Shown piece after piece: positions 25,968 to 35,642 of a stretch of DNA of 64,000 bases. A model generated the notes under the pieces. The model had not been told where the DNA came from. It made no database searches and saw nothing but the letters and a program-made list of their open reading frames with translations. The stretch is taken from positions 1 to 64,000 of the forward strand of contig JAUWMR010000003.1 in the NCBI GenBank assembly GCA_030613055.1, read 5' to 3'. Made by a program: the position numbers and the translations under genes. Each line of letters opens with the position of its first letter. The first letter of the stretch is position 1. The DNA is from Desulfobacteraceae bacterium. GTDB lineage: Bacteria > Desulfobacterota > DSM-4660 > Desulfatiglandales > Desulfatiglandaceae.

Positions 25968-28394
25968 TTACTGATTTGCTGCTTTTCCCGGCCTGTGCAC
26001 AATTATCATGAGGGCCGGGGCAATAAAGTAATCTGCAAGCAGCGCCATTATGATGGTCAAGCCGGTAAGCAGCCCAAAATGAAAAAGGTTATTCATGGTC
26101 GCAAACATAAAAATGAAAAAGCCGATGGACAGCACGCAGGATGTAACCAGCATTGCCCTGCCCGCAGTATTCAGGGTCTCCATGACTGCAAATTTCGCAT
26201 CTTTAGTTTCTTCAAAGTACCTCCGGAAGTTGTGCATAAAATGGATAGTATCATCAACGGCAAGGCCAATTGCGATGTTACCAACAAGCATGGTAAACAG
26301 GCTCATGGGTATGTCAAACCAGCCCACAATACCAAGCATAACAATAATCGGAGCAAGATTGGGCACCATACTGAGAAGACCGATGCGCAGGCGCCCTATG
26401 AGAATAATCATAAGAATCGTGATGACGATCAAGGCGTATATATAACTTCTTGTCATACTTTCAATTGCGTTGGTTACTGTCCTGAAGAGCAGGGCAGTCA
26501 TGCCTGTAGTCGTGATTTTTTCATCAGGATAATTTTGTTGAAAATGCTTGTTTATTACATCAAGGAAATTGCTGTAAGCAATAGCGTCCTTAAACGGCAG
26601 TTTTATCATGAGCCGGGCTTTACTGAACTGGCTGTCAGTGAAGTCTTCAATATCGTCCGACCCGCTGTTCTCAAAAAGCAAGAATTCCTGGGCAATCAGT
26701 TTTTTGTCTCCGGGGATGGTGTAAAATTTTTTCCGGTTTTCATTCAGCGCCCGGGTTGTCTCTTTCAAAATAGTGGTCAGTGACCAGGCCTTTCCGACAA
26801 ATATTTCACCAACTTTCAGTTTTTCAAAGTATGCGGCAGTTGTTTCCAGCCTGTTTAGTATATCCGGATCATACAGGCCATTTTCCTTTCCTGTATCTAT
26901 GATTATCTCAAGGCTGATGGAACCGCGAAGCTCTTTGTCAATCTTTTCTGTTGCGATACGAACAGAATTATCCTCAGGCAGCCATTTCAGTACGTCATGA
27001 GAAAAGCGGATTCTCGTTACCCCGATAATTGACAATGCTATGATGATGGCGGACACATATAGAATTTTGTATGGATGTCCGGTTGCAATGCTTCCCACTT
27101 TGGCAAGGAGCCTGTCCATCATTGTTTTATCAGGGTCGTTTTCTTTGCTTTTTTTTGTCTTGATCGGTATGACTGCAAGCAGCGCAGGTAAAAGCACAAT
27201 GGTATAGACCATGCCTAATAATACGCCGATGCCGGCAAAAATACCCAGGTCGGCAATTGGTGCCACGCTGGATGTCGAAAATGAGAACAGGCCCGCTGCG
27301 GTGGTGGCGGCTGTCATAAAGATGGCAAGACCTGAATGGCCGATAGAATAAGCAACAGCATTTTCCTTATTGCCGTTATTTCGAAGGTGATAGTAGAATA
27401 GTGCAAGGATATGAACTGAATAACTTACGCATACGGCAAGCATGAAAGAAGGCAGAATCTGTGTGGGCAGTTTTATTGGCGCGCCGAACGCCGCCATGAT
27501 GCTGACAGCGGAGATAAGTGAAAGGACTACGATCAAAAGAGGGAGCACAATGCCCGAGGTTCTTCGAAACATGATATAAAGAAAGATTGCAACGGTGATA
27601 AAAGCAAGTGATAAAAAGCTTCGTATGTCTTTCATCATTGATTTTTTTAAAAAGTGAGTCACGGCGGATGAGCCGGCAACATATACCTGAAAGCCAGGCT
27701 TTTCATATTTATCTGCAATTACGCGCACTGTGCTGACCGCTTCGCTGTTTTCCCTATTTGTGAGATATGGCCTTTCACTTGGCTTTTTTGAGCCAGCCGT
27801 ATCTTGCTTAATATCTTCTTCAAATCCTTCAAGCACATCTATGTCATCACCTGCAGATGAATAGGTCTGGAGTTTAATCAGGATGGCGACGAATTTCCCA
27901 TCCTCTGAGATCAAAGTGTTTTTATATATAGGGTTATCAAAAGCCCTGCGCGCTATTATTGCGATATCTTCCTGGGTTTCTGGCCAGTTTTCCAGCAGGT
28001 CTTCAACTATGAGTTCATCCCCTTCTCCCCTTGTATTCCTGGCATTAATAAGGCTTGTTATGTCTTCAATATACGGGACGTTTTCGTCCAAATCATCGTG
28101 CAGGGCCTTAAGCTTTTGAAGAAAATCTTTGCTAAATACTTTATGTGACTTGATTGCGACGACAATCAGTTCGTCCCTGCCGAACTGATCGCGAAATGCA
28201 TTGTAGTCTACAAGGGCAGCATCTGTTTCATGCAGGAATCCTTCTGTAGAGATATCAATGGTGAGCTTTGGAATTTGCGATATAATACCAGCCATTAACA
28301 AAAACATAATAAGGAGGGTCTTAAACCTGTTACGATACATCATTCGAGCTGATGACTCGAACCATGTTTCAATCCGCTTTCTTATATCTTTCAT
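25968..28394 (-). CDS. RND/MMPL-family exporter
   Basis: 808 aa with 12 predicted membrane spans in two halves, each with a large periplasmic loop (about 45-225 and 440-610). Segments such as VLSLISAVSIMAAFGAPIKL and MLVGNIAIGLAVDDTIHFMH match the sterol-sensing-like RND transporters (HpnN/MMPL). The GLAVDDTIHF segment carries the proton-relay Asp pair. It is co-transcribed with the LolA-like protein and DUF1302 barrel and lies downstream of a TetR repressor, so it is probably an inducible lipid or hydrophobic-compound exporter. Confidence 0.87.
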   Translation of the reverse strand: MKDIRKRIETWFESSARMMYRNRFKTLLIMFLLMAGIISQIPKLTIDISTEGFLHETDAALVDYNAFRDQFGRDELIVVAIKSHKVFSKDFLQKLKALHDDLDENVPYIEDITSLINARNTRGEGDELIVEDLLENWPETQEDIAIIARRAFDNPIYKNTLISEDGKFVAILIKLQTYSSAGDDIDVLEGFEEDIKQDTAGSKKPSERPYLTNRENSEAVSTVRVIADKYEKPGFQVYVAGSSAVTHFLKKSMMKDIRSFLSLAFITVAIFLYIMFRRTSGIVLPLLIVVLSLISAVSIMAAFGAPIKLPTQILPSFMLAVCVSYSVHILALFYYHLRNNGNKENAVAYSIGHSGLAIFMTAATTAAGLFSFSTSSVAPIADLGIFAGIGVLLGMVYTIVLLPALLAVIPIKTKKSKENDPDKTMMDRLLAKVGSIATGHPYKILYVSAIIIALSIIGVTRIRFSHDVLKWLPEDNSVRIATEKIDKELRGSISLEIIIDTGKENGLYDPDILNRLETTAAYFEKLKVGEIFVGKAWSLTTILKETTRALNENRKKFYTIPGDKKLIAQEFLLFENSGSDDIEDFTDSQFSKARLMIKLPFKDAIAYSNFLDVINKHFQQNYPDEKITTTGMTALLFRTVTNAIESMTRSYIYALIVITILMIILIGRLRIGLLSMVPNLAPIIVMLGIVGWFDIPMSLFTMLVGNIAIGLAVDDTIHFMHNFRRYFEETKDAKFAVMETLNTAGRAMLVTSCVLSIGFFIFMFATMNNLFHFGLLTGLTIIMALLADYFIAPALMIIVHRPGKAANQ

Positions 28395-28404
28395 AATAAT
28401 CCTT

Positions 28405-28445
28405 AGGGTGAAAAGTGACTAAAATGATCTAAAGTTGTGGAATTC
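28405..28445. repeat. CTAAAGTG-unit repeat, single arm
   Basis: GTGAAAAGTGACTAAAATGA followed by CTAAAGTTGTGGAATTCT; the last 18 bases are identical to 36889-36906, before DUF1538. It lies between the TetR gene and the RND gene. Confidence 0.5.
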
Positions 28446-28472
28446 TGTCAACATCCTCTGGGCATGGATTCT

Positions 28473-29105
28473 TTACTTTTTTACAGCTTTTAAAATCAGT
28501 TTTTCGATTTCGACAGCGACACTGCCGGAAACCCTTTTGTCCATTTTTTTAAGCGTTTCCGGAAAAGCATTATATTTTGACCTGATAGGATCGCTTGCCT
28601 TGTAAAACATAACACCCCCTATGACCATCGAGTGCACAATAAACGGAATCGTTTTTATGAAAACACCCTGGCTTTCCCCTTCCTCAAGAACGGTCGTAAG
28701 CGTTCCGATAACGTTGGCAAAAACCTGTGCAATCACTTCAGGAAGGTTTTCCCCGCCGGATGCCTGTTCCCACAACATAATGGGGGCCAGGTGAGGGTGT
28801 TGATCCATGGTACGCGCGATGGAGTTAACATAAATCCTTAGTTTTTCTTCGGGTGACTGTGCGCCCTGTAAGTTGCGTACGGAACGATCAAAGGCGCTAC
28901 CCATGATATCTCGAAGCACTTCTGCGTAAAGGGCCTTCTTGTCTCCGATGTGGTAGTAGATCGTGGCCTTGTTGACCCCCGCCTGCCTTGCGATTTCGTC
29001 AACACGCGCGCCGGCAAAACCAACATCGGAAAAAACATTTGCAGCAGCATCGAGTATGCGCCGTTTTGTCTCACCCCGCTTTTCCTTTAGAGTCTGTGGA
29101 TCCAT
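28473..29105 (-). CDS. TetR/AcrR-family repressor of the export operon
   Basis: 210 aa. The N-terminal HTH (RRILDAAANVFSDVGFAGAR, then NKATIYYHIGDKKALYAEV) is clear, and the C-terminal ligand domain is of the YcdC/RutR-like length. It is the first gene before the RND pump on the same strand. A 16-bp near-palindrome lies 44 bp upstream of its start, a likely autoregulatory operator. The ligand is unknown; a lipid-like effector fits the operon. Confidence 0.87.
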   Translation of the reverse strand: MDPQTLKEKRGETKRRILDAAANVFSDVGFAGARVDEIARQAGVNKATIYYHIGDKKALYAEVLRDIMGSAFDRSVRNLQGAQSPEEKLRIYVNSIARTMDQHPHLAPIMLWEQASGGENLPEVIAQVFANVIGTLTTVLEEGESQGVFIKTIPFIVHSMVIGGVMFYKASDPIRSKYNAFPETLKKMDKRVSGSVAVEIEKLILKAVKK

Positions 29106-29148
29106 ATATTTACTCCTTAGTTGAACTTACTTATCAACCTTATGGTTT

Positions 29149-29164
29149 AACCAACCGGTTAGTT
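29149..29164. promoter_or_regulatory. Probable TetR operator
   Basis: AACCAACCGGTTAGTT is a 16-bp palindrome with one mismatched pair, 44 bp upstream of the TetR start. A looser TGGTTTAACC/ATGGTTAA frame surrounds it. Its position fits autorepression of the TetR-RND-LolA-DUF1302 unit. Confidence 0.6.
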
Positions 29165-29411
29165 ATACCAAATGGTTAATATCTGAATCTTAATTTGTCA
29201 AGGTTTTTTTCAAATTTAACACAATTTTAATCAATGGCCCAATTTCCGTACAACACCACGAGATATCAGCATTTATTGTAAAAATCATGCTGTCATCCGG
29301 GGCTAATAGGAAAAAATAAATCCTGCTGAAGAAAAACCCTTATCGTATTGCCACGCTTGACAGTTGCTCTGTGTTCTGGCACAAGTATTATCGTGATTTT
29401 GATTATCTTAA

Positions 29412-29741
29412 CGAAAAAACGGTGGGCCAAATTTCATCATAGTAAGCAGGGGTTCATACCATTGCTGGAGAGACAGGGCGGGCGTTTTTAAGGAAATTTA
29501 CAGGGTCCTGAAAACAGGCGGGATTGCATTAATAGGTGGAGGATTTGGGCGAGATCTCACCGACAAACAATTAGATAAGATGATTACCATGCGGGATCGT
29601 TCTCTTAAAGATGACGCTACATTTTACCGTTTGCCCGACAAATTGGAAGGATACGTAAAAGAAGCGGGAATACCGTATTTCCGTATCATCAATGAAAAAA
29701 ATGGACTATGGGTCGAAATAAAGAAAAAGAATGAATTTTAG
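29412..29741 (+). pseudogene. Class I SAM methyltransferase remnant (C-terminal part)
   Basis: An open frame without a plausible start encodes IIVSRGSYHCWRDRAGVF, then KEIYRVLKTGGIALIGGG and a tail ending WVEIKKKNEF. This is the motif IV-to-end portion of a Methyltransf_11-type enzyme (usual KEIYRVLKPGGxxLIGGG). The SAM-binding GxGxG half is missing and a TAA lies directly upstream at 29409. It ends 17 bp before the TerB gene. The remaining 29165-29411 shows no intact gene. Confidence 0.6.
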
Positions 29742-29758
29742 ATAAGGAGATGTTATTG

Positions 29759-30205
29759 ATGGCAGATGAAGATATCGTTACATACCTGGCAAATATAGTT
29801 TTAGCTTCAAGGGCTGACCGGAAAGTCAATCCCCTCGAAGAAAAGGCCATGGAATACATGTGTCAGGGGATCGGGGCGAGACACGGTGATCTGGACAAGG
29901 CCATAAAGGCTGTTGAGGCCGGTAATCACAAACCTACTCCTGTTGGTCGTTTCTCAGACAAGGTGCGGAATCTTGAAGATATGATCTATATCTCCGTTTC
30001 GGATGGCCAGCTTCCCGCGTCACAAAAAAAGATCATACTGTCTTTTGGGAAGGAAATCAACGTCAACCAGGAACAGATCAACGGAATATTAGACGAATCA
30101 AAACGCCGCATCAAGCTTCAAAGAGGTGAAATGATGTGCGTTTCCTGCGGAAAAAAAATTCCGCCCACATCTAAATATTGTCCCTTTTGTGGGGGCAGGT
30201 GCTGA
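29759..30205 (+). CDS. TerB-like protein with C-terminal zinc ribbon
   Basis: 148 aa from the ATG at 29759; AAGGAG sits ten bases upstream and overlaps an earlier in-frame ATG at 29750. Residues about 5-110 form a TerB-like helical domain (VLASRADRKVNPLEEKAMEY, a second acidic SVSDGQLPASQKKII). The end carries CVSCGKKIPPTSKYCPFCGG, a two-CxxC zinc ribbon. It is 73 bp upstream of the UPF0182 gene and may be co-transcribed. TerB domains bind metal and associate with membranes; its exact role is unknown. Confidence 0.72.
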   Translation: MADEDIVTYLANIVLASRADRKVNPLEEKAMEYMCQGIGARHGDLDKAIKAVEAGNHKPTPVGRFSDKVRNLEDMIYISVSDGQLPASQKKIILSFGKEINVNQEQINGILDESKRRIKLQRGEMMCVSCGKKIPPTSKYCPFCGGRC

Positions 30206-30278
30206 TATACAGCCGTGCAAAAGGAGCTGTATCTTTAAAACTTATTTCAATCCTATATAGTTTTGTGGAGATAAAATT

Positions 30279-33131
30279 ATGAATTTAAAGAAAAAGCTGT
30301 TAATCGGGTTTGGATGTCTAATTGTTTTTTTACTCTGGACAGTGGCTTCTGTGTATCCGGATTGGCTGTGGTTCGGAAACCTGGGGTTTTCTTCGGTTTT
30401 CTGGACCATGCTTTTGACCAAATTCGGTTTTGGTGCCGTGATCTGGATTTTCTTGATCTTTATTCTAACGGCAAACGTTTATCTTGCCAAACGCCTGAAC
30501 CCGGGCACAGGCACGGAAACAGGCTTTCAAGACGATACGGGATTTTTTTCGCAGCTTGGTCTTTCAGCAAAGACCTTAAATATCCTTATCATGGCCTTTG
30601 TACTGCTTGCCAGTTTTATAATCGCCACAAAGGGTTCGCTTAAATGGGATATGGTCCTGCGCTACCTGTACCAGGAGCCTTTCGGTATTACGGATCCGAT
30701 CTTTGGCAGGGATATTGGTTTTTATGTGTTTTCACTTCCCCTCTATATTTTTATCCGGGATGGATTGTTAATTCTTGTTCTGTTCGCGGGCGTGCTAACC
30801 ATCGTCTGGTACCTGAAAGATGGTCTTCTTCAGATACTCCAGGAATTCGGCCAGGCAGAAGAAAAACCGATATCAATGCCGAAAATCAGCATTGCGCCGA
30901 TGGCAAAAAAACACCTTGTTTTTTTGGGAGGCATCGTCGTCCTGCTTATTGCCTGGGGTTTTTATCTGAAAATGTACGGGCTGTTGTATTCAACTCAGGG
31001 ACCGGCCTTCGGTGCAAGCTATACGGATGTCTATATTAAGGTGCTTGCATACAGGGTCCTGGCCATTATGTCCCTGATCTGGGCCGTTATCATCTTTGTC
31101 GATGTCTTTAAACCTGGCAAGAAATTAGTCTGGGTAAGTGGCATAGTCTGGTTAGGTGCTGTCCTGGTGCTTGGGACCGGCGTTCCCCTTATAGTACAAA
31201 AAATTGTGGTAAAGCCCAATGAATTAGCCAAGGAAACGCCTTACATCGCTTATAATATTGATTTTACCAGAGAGGCCTATAATCTTAATAAGGTAAAGGA
31301 AGTTAATTTTGAGGTTAAAGACGAACTGAGCGCCGAGGACATAAAACGGGAAAATGTAACCATACAGAATATCAGGATATGGGATGAACGTCCCTTGCTG
31401 CAAACCTACAGGCAGATTCAGTCCATACGGCTCTATTATGATTTTAACAACGTTGATGTAGATCGTTATTTTATCAATAACCAGTATCGTCAGGTCATGT
31501 TGGCCGCCAGGGAATTTGTGTTCAATAAACTTCCATCCCAGGCAAAGACCTGGGTCAACAGACGTCTGACATATACCCATGGCTACGGGTTAGCCGTTAG
31601 CCCTGTAAATGAAGTGACCGACGAAGGACTTCCCCATTTACTGGTAAAAGACGTGCCCCCTTCCTTCCATACCGATCTTAAGATAAAGCGTCCGGAGATC
31701 TATTATGGCGAAAAGACCGAAGAGTATGTCCTGGTAAAGACAAAGACAAAGGAGTTTGATTATCCAAAAGGGGACAAAAACGTCTATACCATATATCAGG
31801 GAATGGGAGGAGTCCACATCAAGTCTTTTGTGAGGAGACTCCTGTTTGCCCTCCAGTTCACAGATCCCCAGATACTGTTTACCACGTATTTAACTCCGGA
31901 AAGCCGGATAATGTATAATCGCAGGGTCGACAGGCGCGCGGGATCCATTGCCCCGTTCTTAGACTATGACGGAGATCCTTACTTAGTTGTCTCGGAAGGG
32001 AAGCTCTACTGGATACTGGATGCCTACACCACCTCAAGTATGTATCCGTACTCGCGTCCATCCGACAATCATTTCAATAAAAAAGGACTGAATTACATCA
32101 GGAACTCGGTCAAGGTTACCATAGATGCCTATAACGGGGAAGTATGCTTTTACATGATGGATTGCAAGGACCCGATTGTTAAGACATACGCGAACATATT
32201 CCCCAAGCTGTTTAAACCGTTTAGCGAAATGCCAGATGATTTAAAAAAGCACATCCGGTATCCCAAAGACCTTTTCCGTATCCAGGTGGGGGCCTATACG
32301 ACATACCATATGCAGGACCCCCAGGTCTTTTACAACCAGGAAGACCTCTGGCAGATTCCGGATGAGATATATGGTGAAAGCAGGCAGGAAATGGAACCCT
32401 ATTATATTATCATAAAACTGCCCGAAGCGGATAAGGAGGAGTTCCTTCTGATGCTCCCCTTCACCCCTTCCAAGAAGGATAATATGATCGGCTGGCTTGC
32501 CGCCAGAAGTGATCTTCAGGATTATGGAAATCTGCTCATCTATAAACTACCCAAGGAAAAACTGGTTTACGGACCAATGCAGATTGAAGCGAGAATCGAT
32601 CAACAAACGGAAATTTCCCGGGAATTGAGCCTGTGGGGCCAGAGAGGTTCAAGGGTCATTCGTGGAAATCTCCTGGCGATCCCAATCAGTGATACCTTTA
32701 TTTATGTAGAACCGGTTTACCTCGAGGCAATACAGGAAGAAGCAGAAGTGCCGAAAACACAAACGCCGCAATCGGGACTTTTTGGAAAATCCAGGACCGG
32801 ACAGTCGTCTGTATCTTCGGGCCAGGACAGATCAAAGGCCGCGTCTTTACCGGAACTAAAAAGGGTGATTGTAGCTTTCGGCAATCGGGTGGTCATGGCG
32901 AAAGATCTTGAGAAGGCATTGAGCCGTGTGCTGGAGAAGAAAATATCACAAAAAGGGCTGATACCCTCCTCTATTCCTCGAACGCAGGATGTTTCTAATT
33001 TAGGCGCGCTGGCCCTGGAACACTACAACAAGGCCAAAGCCTACCTGCGCCAGGGAAACTGGGCCGCATATGGAAGGGAATTAGATAACCTGGAAAAAGT
33101 TTTAGGGCAGATGTCAGATGTAGAAAAGTAA
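30279..33131 (+). CDS. UPF0182 family membrane protein
   Basis: 950 aa, the usual size. Seven membrane spans occupy about residues 5-300, starting SVYPDWLWFGNLGFSSVFWT. A large extracytoplasmic part follows with family segments ERPLLQTYRQIQSIRLYYDF, TYTHGYGLAVSPVNEVTDEG and ITPESRIMYNRRV-like (LTPESRIMYNRRVDRRAGSI). The last 120 residues hold a linker and a helical hairpin. The family is widespread but its function is not established. It sits between TerB and a cyclic-nucleotide-binding gene on the same strand. Confidence 0.92.
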   Translation: MNLKKKLLIGFGCLIVFLLWTVASVYPDWLWFGNLGFSSVFWTMLLTKFGFGAVIWIFLIFILTANVYLAKRLNPGTGTETGFQDDTGFFSQLGLSAKTLNILIMAFVLLASFIIATKGSLKWDMVLRYLYQEPFGITDPIFGRDIGFYVFSLPLYIFIRDGLLILVLFAGVLTIVWYLKDGLLQILQEFGQAEEKPISMPKISIAPMAKKHLVFLGGIVVLLIAWGFYLKMYGLLYSTQGPAFGASYTDVYIKVLAYRVLAIMSLIWAVIIFVDVFKPGKKLVWVSGIVWLGAVLVLGTGVPLIVQKIVVKPNELAKETPYIAYNIDFTREAYNLNKVKEVNFEVKDELSAEDIKRENVTIQNIRIWDERPLLQTYRQIQSIRLYYDFNNVDVDRYFINNQYRQVMLAAREFVFNKLPSQAKTWVNRRLTYTHGYGLAVSPVNEVTDEGLPHLLVKDVPPSFHTDLKIKRPEIYYGEKTEEYVLVKTKTKEFDYPKGDKNVYTIYQGMGGVHIKSFVRRLLFALQFTDPQILFTTYLTPESRIMYNRRVDRRAGSIAPFLDYDGDPYLVVSEGKLYWILDAYTTSSMYPYSRPSDNHFNKKGLNYIRNSVKVTIDAYNGEVCFYMMDCKDPIVKTYANIFPKLFKPFSEMPDDLKKHIRYPKDLFRIQVGAYTTYHMQDPQVFYNQEDLWQIPDEIYGESRQEMEPYYIIIKLPEADKEEFLLMLPFTPSKKDNMIGWLAARSDLQDYGNLLIYKLPKEKLVYGPMQIEARIDQQTEISRELSLWGQRGSRVIRGNLLAIPISDTFIYVEPVYLEAIQEEAEVPKTQTPQSGLFGKSRTGQSSVSSGQDRSKAASLPELKRVIVAFGNRVVMAKDLEKALSRVLEKKISQKGLIPSSIPRTQDVSNLGALALEHYNKAKAYLRQGNWAAYGRELDNLEKVLGQMSDVEK

Positions 33132-33204
33132 TAAAGAGAGCGTTCATCTATCTGCCATCAGCTCCTTTTTGAGAGCTATACCTCCTTTATAAGAAGGTAT
33201 TAAG

Positions 33205-33684
33205 ATGAAAGCAGACGAAGTTACAAAAACCCTCAGAAAGTGCCAGCTCTTTAGTGATTTGTCAGACAAAGAGTTGGGGTCAATCGCAAAATTGGGCAGT
33301 ATCGAAGAATACAAGGCGGGAGACATAATTTACGAACAAGGCAACCTCGGGACGAAATTATATATTTTGTCCGAAGGAAAGGTCTCACTTTATAGAAATT
33401 TCGATTTAGGGGATACCCGCACGGCAAGTACTACTGTATATGTATCGAGAGAGCGCCCGCAAAGAAGGCTTTTGGGTGGCTGGTGCACCCTTGTAGGTGA
33501 TCAACATATCCAAATGTGCTCTGCGAGATGCGACAAACCGACTAAGGTTATCGCCATCGGCTGTTCGGACCTTAAAAAAGTTATGTCAAAAAACTCAAAG
33601 ATTCGCATAAAAATATTGGAGAAGCTTGTCTTAATTCTCAGGGATCGGATAGAGAGTTCTTATGTAGCTATGGAAACCTTGTAG
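33205..33684 (+). CDS. Cyclic-nucleotide-binding domain protein
   Basis: 159 aa containing a single CAP_ED domain: LFSDLSDKELGSIAKLGSIE, YKAGDIIYEQGNLGTKLYIL and a GWCTLVGDQHIQMCSARCDK segment at the phosphate-cassette position. No HTH follows, so it is not a transcription factor on its own. The usual R in the phosphate cassette is not obvious, so ligand binding is uncertain. It is 73 bp after UPF0182 and may be co-transcribed. Confidence 0.8.
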   Translation: MKADEVTKTLRKCQLFSDLSDKELGSIAKLGSIEEYKAGDIIYEQGNLGTKLYILSEGKVSLYRNFDLGDTRTASTTVYVSRERPQRRLLGGWCTLVGDQHIQMCSARCDKPTKVIAIGCSDLKKVMSKNSKIRIKILEKLVLILRDRIESSYVAMETL

Positions 33685-33712
33685 GTATCAGTTCATACTC
33701 CAACTTCTTTTT

Positions 33713-34948
33713 CTATAAATGTATAGTATGTCTCCTTTCAGCTATCCTTTTGATTGCCCTTGCGGTTATTTCCATTTCTTCAAGCGTATTGAAATACCCC
33801 ATACTGACCCGAACTGTGCCCTCGGGAAATGTTTTGAGTGTCCTGTGCGCGATAGGGGCGCAATGAAGGCCCACCCTGACAAGGATATCATATTCGGTGT
33901 TCAGGATATTCCCTGCTTCAGAGGGATAGATATCTTCTTCCATTACATCGAGATTAACGGCCCCGCACCCGCCGTAGTCATAGCGTGATCCGGGGGGCAA
34001 GATACTGTCGAATGTAAGGGATATGGTAGAGGTTTGGCTGTCCGCCTTCAGCGGGCCGTAGACAGTCACGCCAGTCACATGACGAAGTTCTGAAAGCAAT
34101 GCCGCGGTCAGTTTTTTTTCATGTTCCCGGATTTTGTCAACCCCCTGCTTCAGGACAAAACCAACCCCTGCCTCTAACCCGGCAATGCCAACGTTATTCT
34201 GGGTCCCGCTTTCAAGCGCATCAGGCAGGAAGTCCGGCTGGTGTTCTTTTTCTGAAATACTGCCGGTGCCTCCTCTTTTTAGTGGCCGCACATTCAGGCC
34301 CTCGCGGATATACAGGCCGCCTGTTCCCTGTGGCCCTAAAAGCCCTTTGTGCCCGGTAAATGCCAAAAAATCAATGCCATCGGCTTTAACGTCTATGGGA
34401 TAACAGCCTGCTGTTTGTGCCGCGTCAAGCAACAAGGGTATATCTCCCGTTATCTGTTTCACAGCCCTTACATCCTGAATGGTTCCGCAGACATTGGAGG
34501 CATGGTTTAACACCATTAAGGCGGTATTCTTTCGGATTAACGAAGCCAGGTTGTCAATATCCAGGAAGCCTTTACCGTCGCAGGCAGCGATGGATAAACT
34601 GATGAAAGATTTTCCCTCCAGGTAACGCAGCGGGCGCAGGACCGAATTATGTTCCATGGATGTAGTTATAACGTGATCCCCTTCCTTTAAAAAACCATAC
34701 AGGACGGTGTTAATGGCCTCTGTAACGTTTATCGCAAAGACAATACGTTCGGGTTCGGAAACACCGAAGAGAGTTGCAAGGCCCTTTCTTGCGTTTTTTA
34801 CAATATGTCCTGCCTCAACCCCTTTATAATGCCCGGCCCTGCCCGGGTTGGCACCTACCTCTTTCATGAAGTACACCATTGCATCGATGACCTCGGGGGG
34901 TTTTGGAAAAGAGGTTGCAGCGTTATCAAGATATATTGAGCGTTTCAT
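33713..34948 (-). CDS. Cysteine desulfurase-family PLP enzyme (TIGR01977 type)
   Basis: 411 aa. Class V aminotransferase fold with IYLDNAATSFPKPPEVIDAM at the N-terminus, HSVLRPLRYLE-type region, LLLDAAQTAGCYPIDV, the PLP lysine in FTGHKGLLGPQGTGGLYI, and a cysteine in VGLHCAPIAHRTLKTFPEGT. This set matches the stand-alone SufS/CsdA-like family without a SufE or scaffold gene nearby. It should release sulfur from cysteine or a related selenium or sulfur donor. Monocistronic, convergent with the CNMP gene. Confidence 0.88.
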   Translation of the reverse strand: MKRSIYLDNAATSFPKPPEVIDAMVYFMKEVGANPGRAGHYKGVEAGHIVKNARKGLATLFGVSEPERIVFAINVTEAINTVLYGFLKEGDHVITTSMEHNSVLRPLRYLEGKSFISLSIAACDGKGFLDIDNLASLIRKNTALMVLNHASNVCGTIQDVRAVKQITGDIPLLLDAAQTAGCYPIDVKADGIDFLAFTGHKGLLGPQGTGGLYIREGLNVRPLKRGGTGSISEKEHQPDFLPDALESGTQNNVGIAGLEAGVGFVLKQGVDKIREHEKKLTAALLSELRHVTGVTVYGPLKADSQTSTISLTFDSILPPGSRYDYGGCGAVNLDVMEEDIYPSEAGNILNTEYDILVRVGLHCAPIAHRTLKTFPEGTVRVSMGYFNTLEEMEITARAIKRIAERRHTIHL

Positions 34949-35314
34949 AGATAAATGCGCTTTGGATTCTTTGAATGAAGCCTGCTCAGGTATTTATTAG
35001 ACAGGATAACAGGACAGTCCCGACCTCATGGTCTCATTAAGACAAATCTGCAAGGTCCGCCGAATCAATGCCGTACTTTCAGCAACGATCCTTTTCATGA
35101 TTATAGCGACCTAACGTAAACGGTTTGTCAAAAACGTACACGAAGAGCTCCATGTTGTCAAGTGACAGGTATTCGGAAACAGCGGAAATCCATGAACTAT
35201 TACCCCTATTGTAATAGTACACTGGCTTAATCGCCAACCTATTGTATGAGCGGTTTTAGTCGCGACATCGGAAATTGATGCCATTTAAAAATCGTGGCTT
35301 AAGCGGCTCCTTCA

Positions 35315-35345
35315 GGGGGCGGTGAACTGTCGCCCCTATTTTTTG
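35315..35345 (+). terminator. Intrinsic terminator hairpin in a gene-poor gap (34949-35370)
   Basis: GGGGGCG pairs with CGCCCC around GTGAACTGT and is followed by TATTTTTTG. It is the best terminator on the plus strand here although no intact gene precedes it. The rest of 34949-35370 shows no gene. Confidence 0.6.
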
Positions 35346-35370
35346 ACCTGTTACGTCGAGATGTCAATAA

Positions 35371-35592
35371 GTCAAATTAGTTCGCCTCGCTAAAGACATC
35401 GTTGAAGTGTCATTAGATAAAGTGTCCATGTTTCCATATGAAACAAAGTCATCTATGCAAATGGATTTCGAGAGGGCTAAAAAAACAGAATTAGAGATAT
35501 TTACAGGGTATGTTGTCAAAACCAGTGACGAATTAGGAATAAAGGCCCCACTGCATCAAACGGTTTATTCCCGGCTGAAAGCGGACAAATGA
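35371..35592 (+). pseudogene. panE: 2-dehydropantoate 2-reductase C-terminal fragment
   Basis: The frame encodes KLVRLAKDIVEVSLDKVSM, then KSSMQMDFERAKKTELEIF and TGYVVKTSDELGIKAPLHQT, ending YSRLKADK. This is the ApbA_C helical end of ketopantoate reductase, where KxSMxQDxxxGxxTEIxxxxG and PTPxxxxxYxxLK are diagnostic. The NADP-binding two thirds is absent and a TAA lies directly upstream. A remnant of a lost gene. Confidence 0.68.
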
Positions 35593-35642
35593 AGCCCGCA
35601 GGGCCGCATCAGGTAAGGGGGCTCGCGAGATGCCGCAAGTTA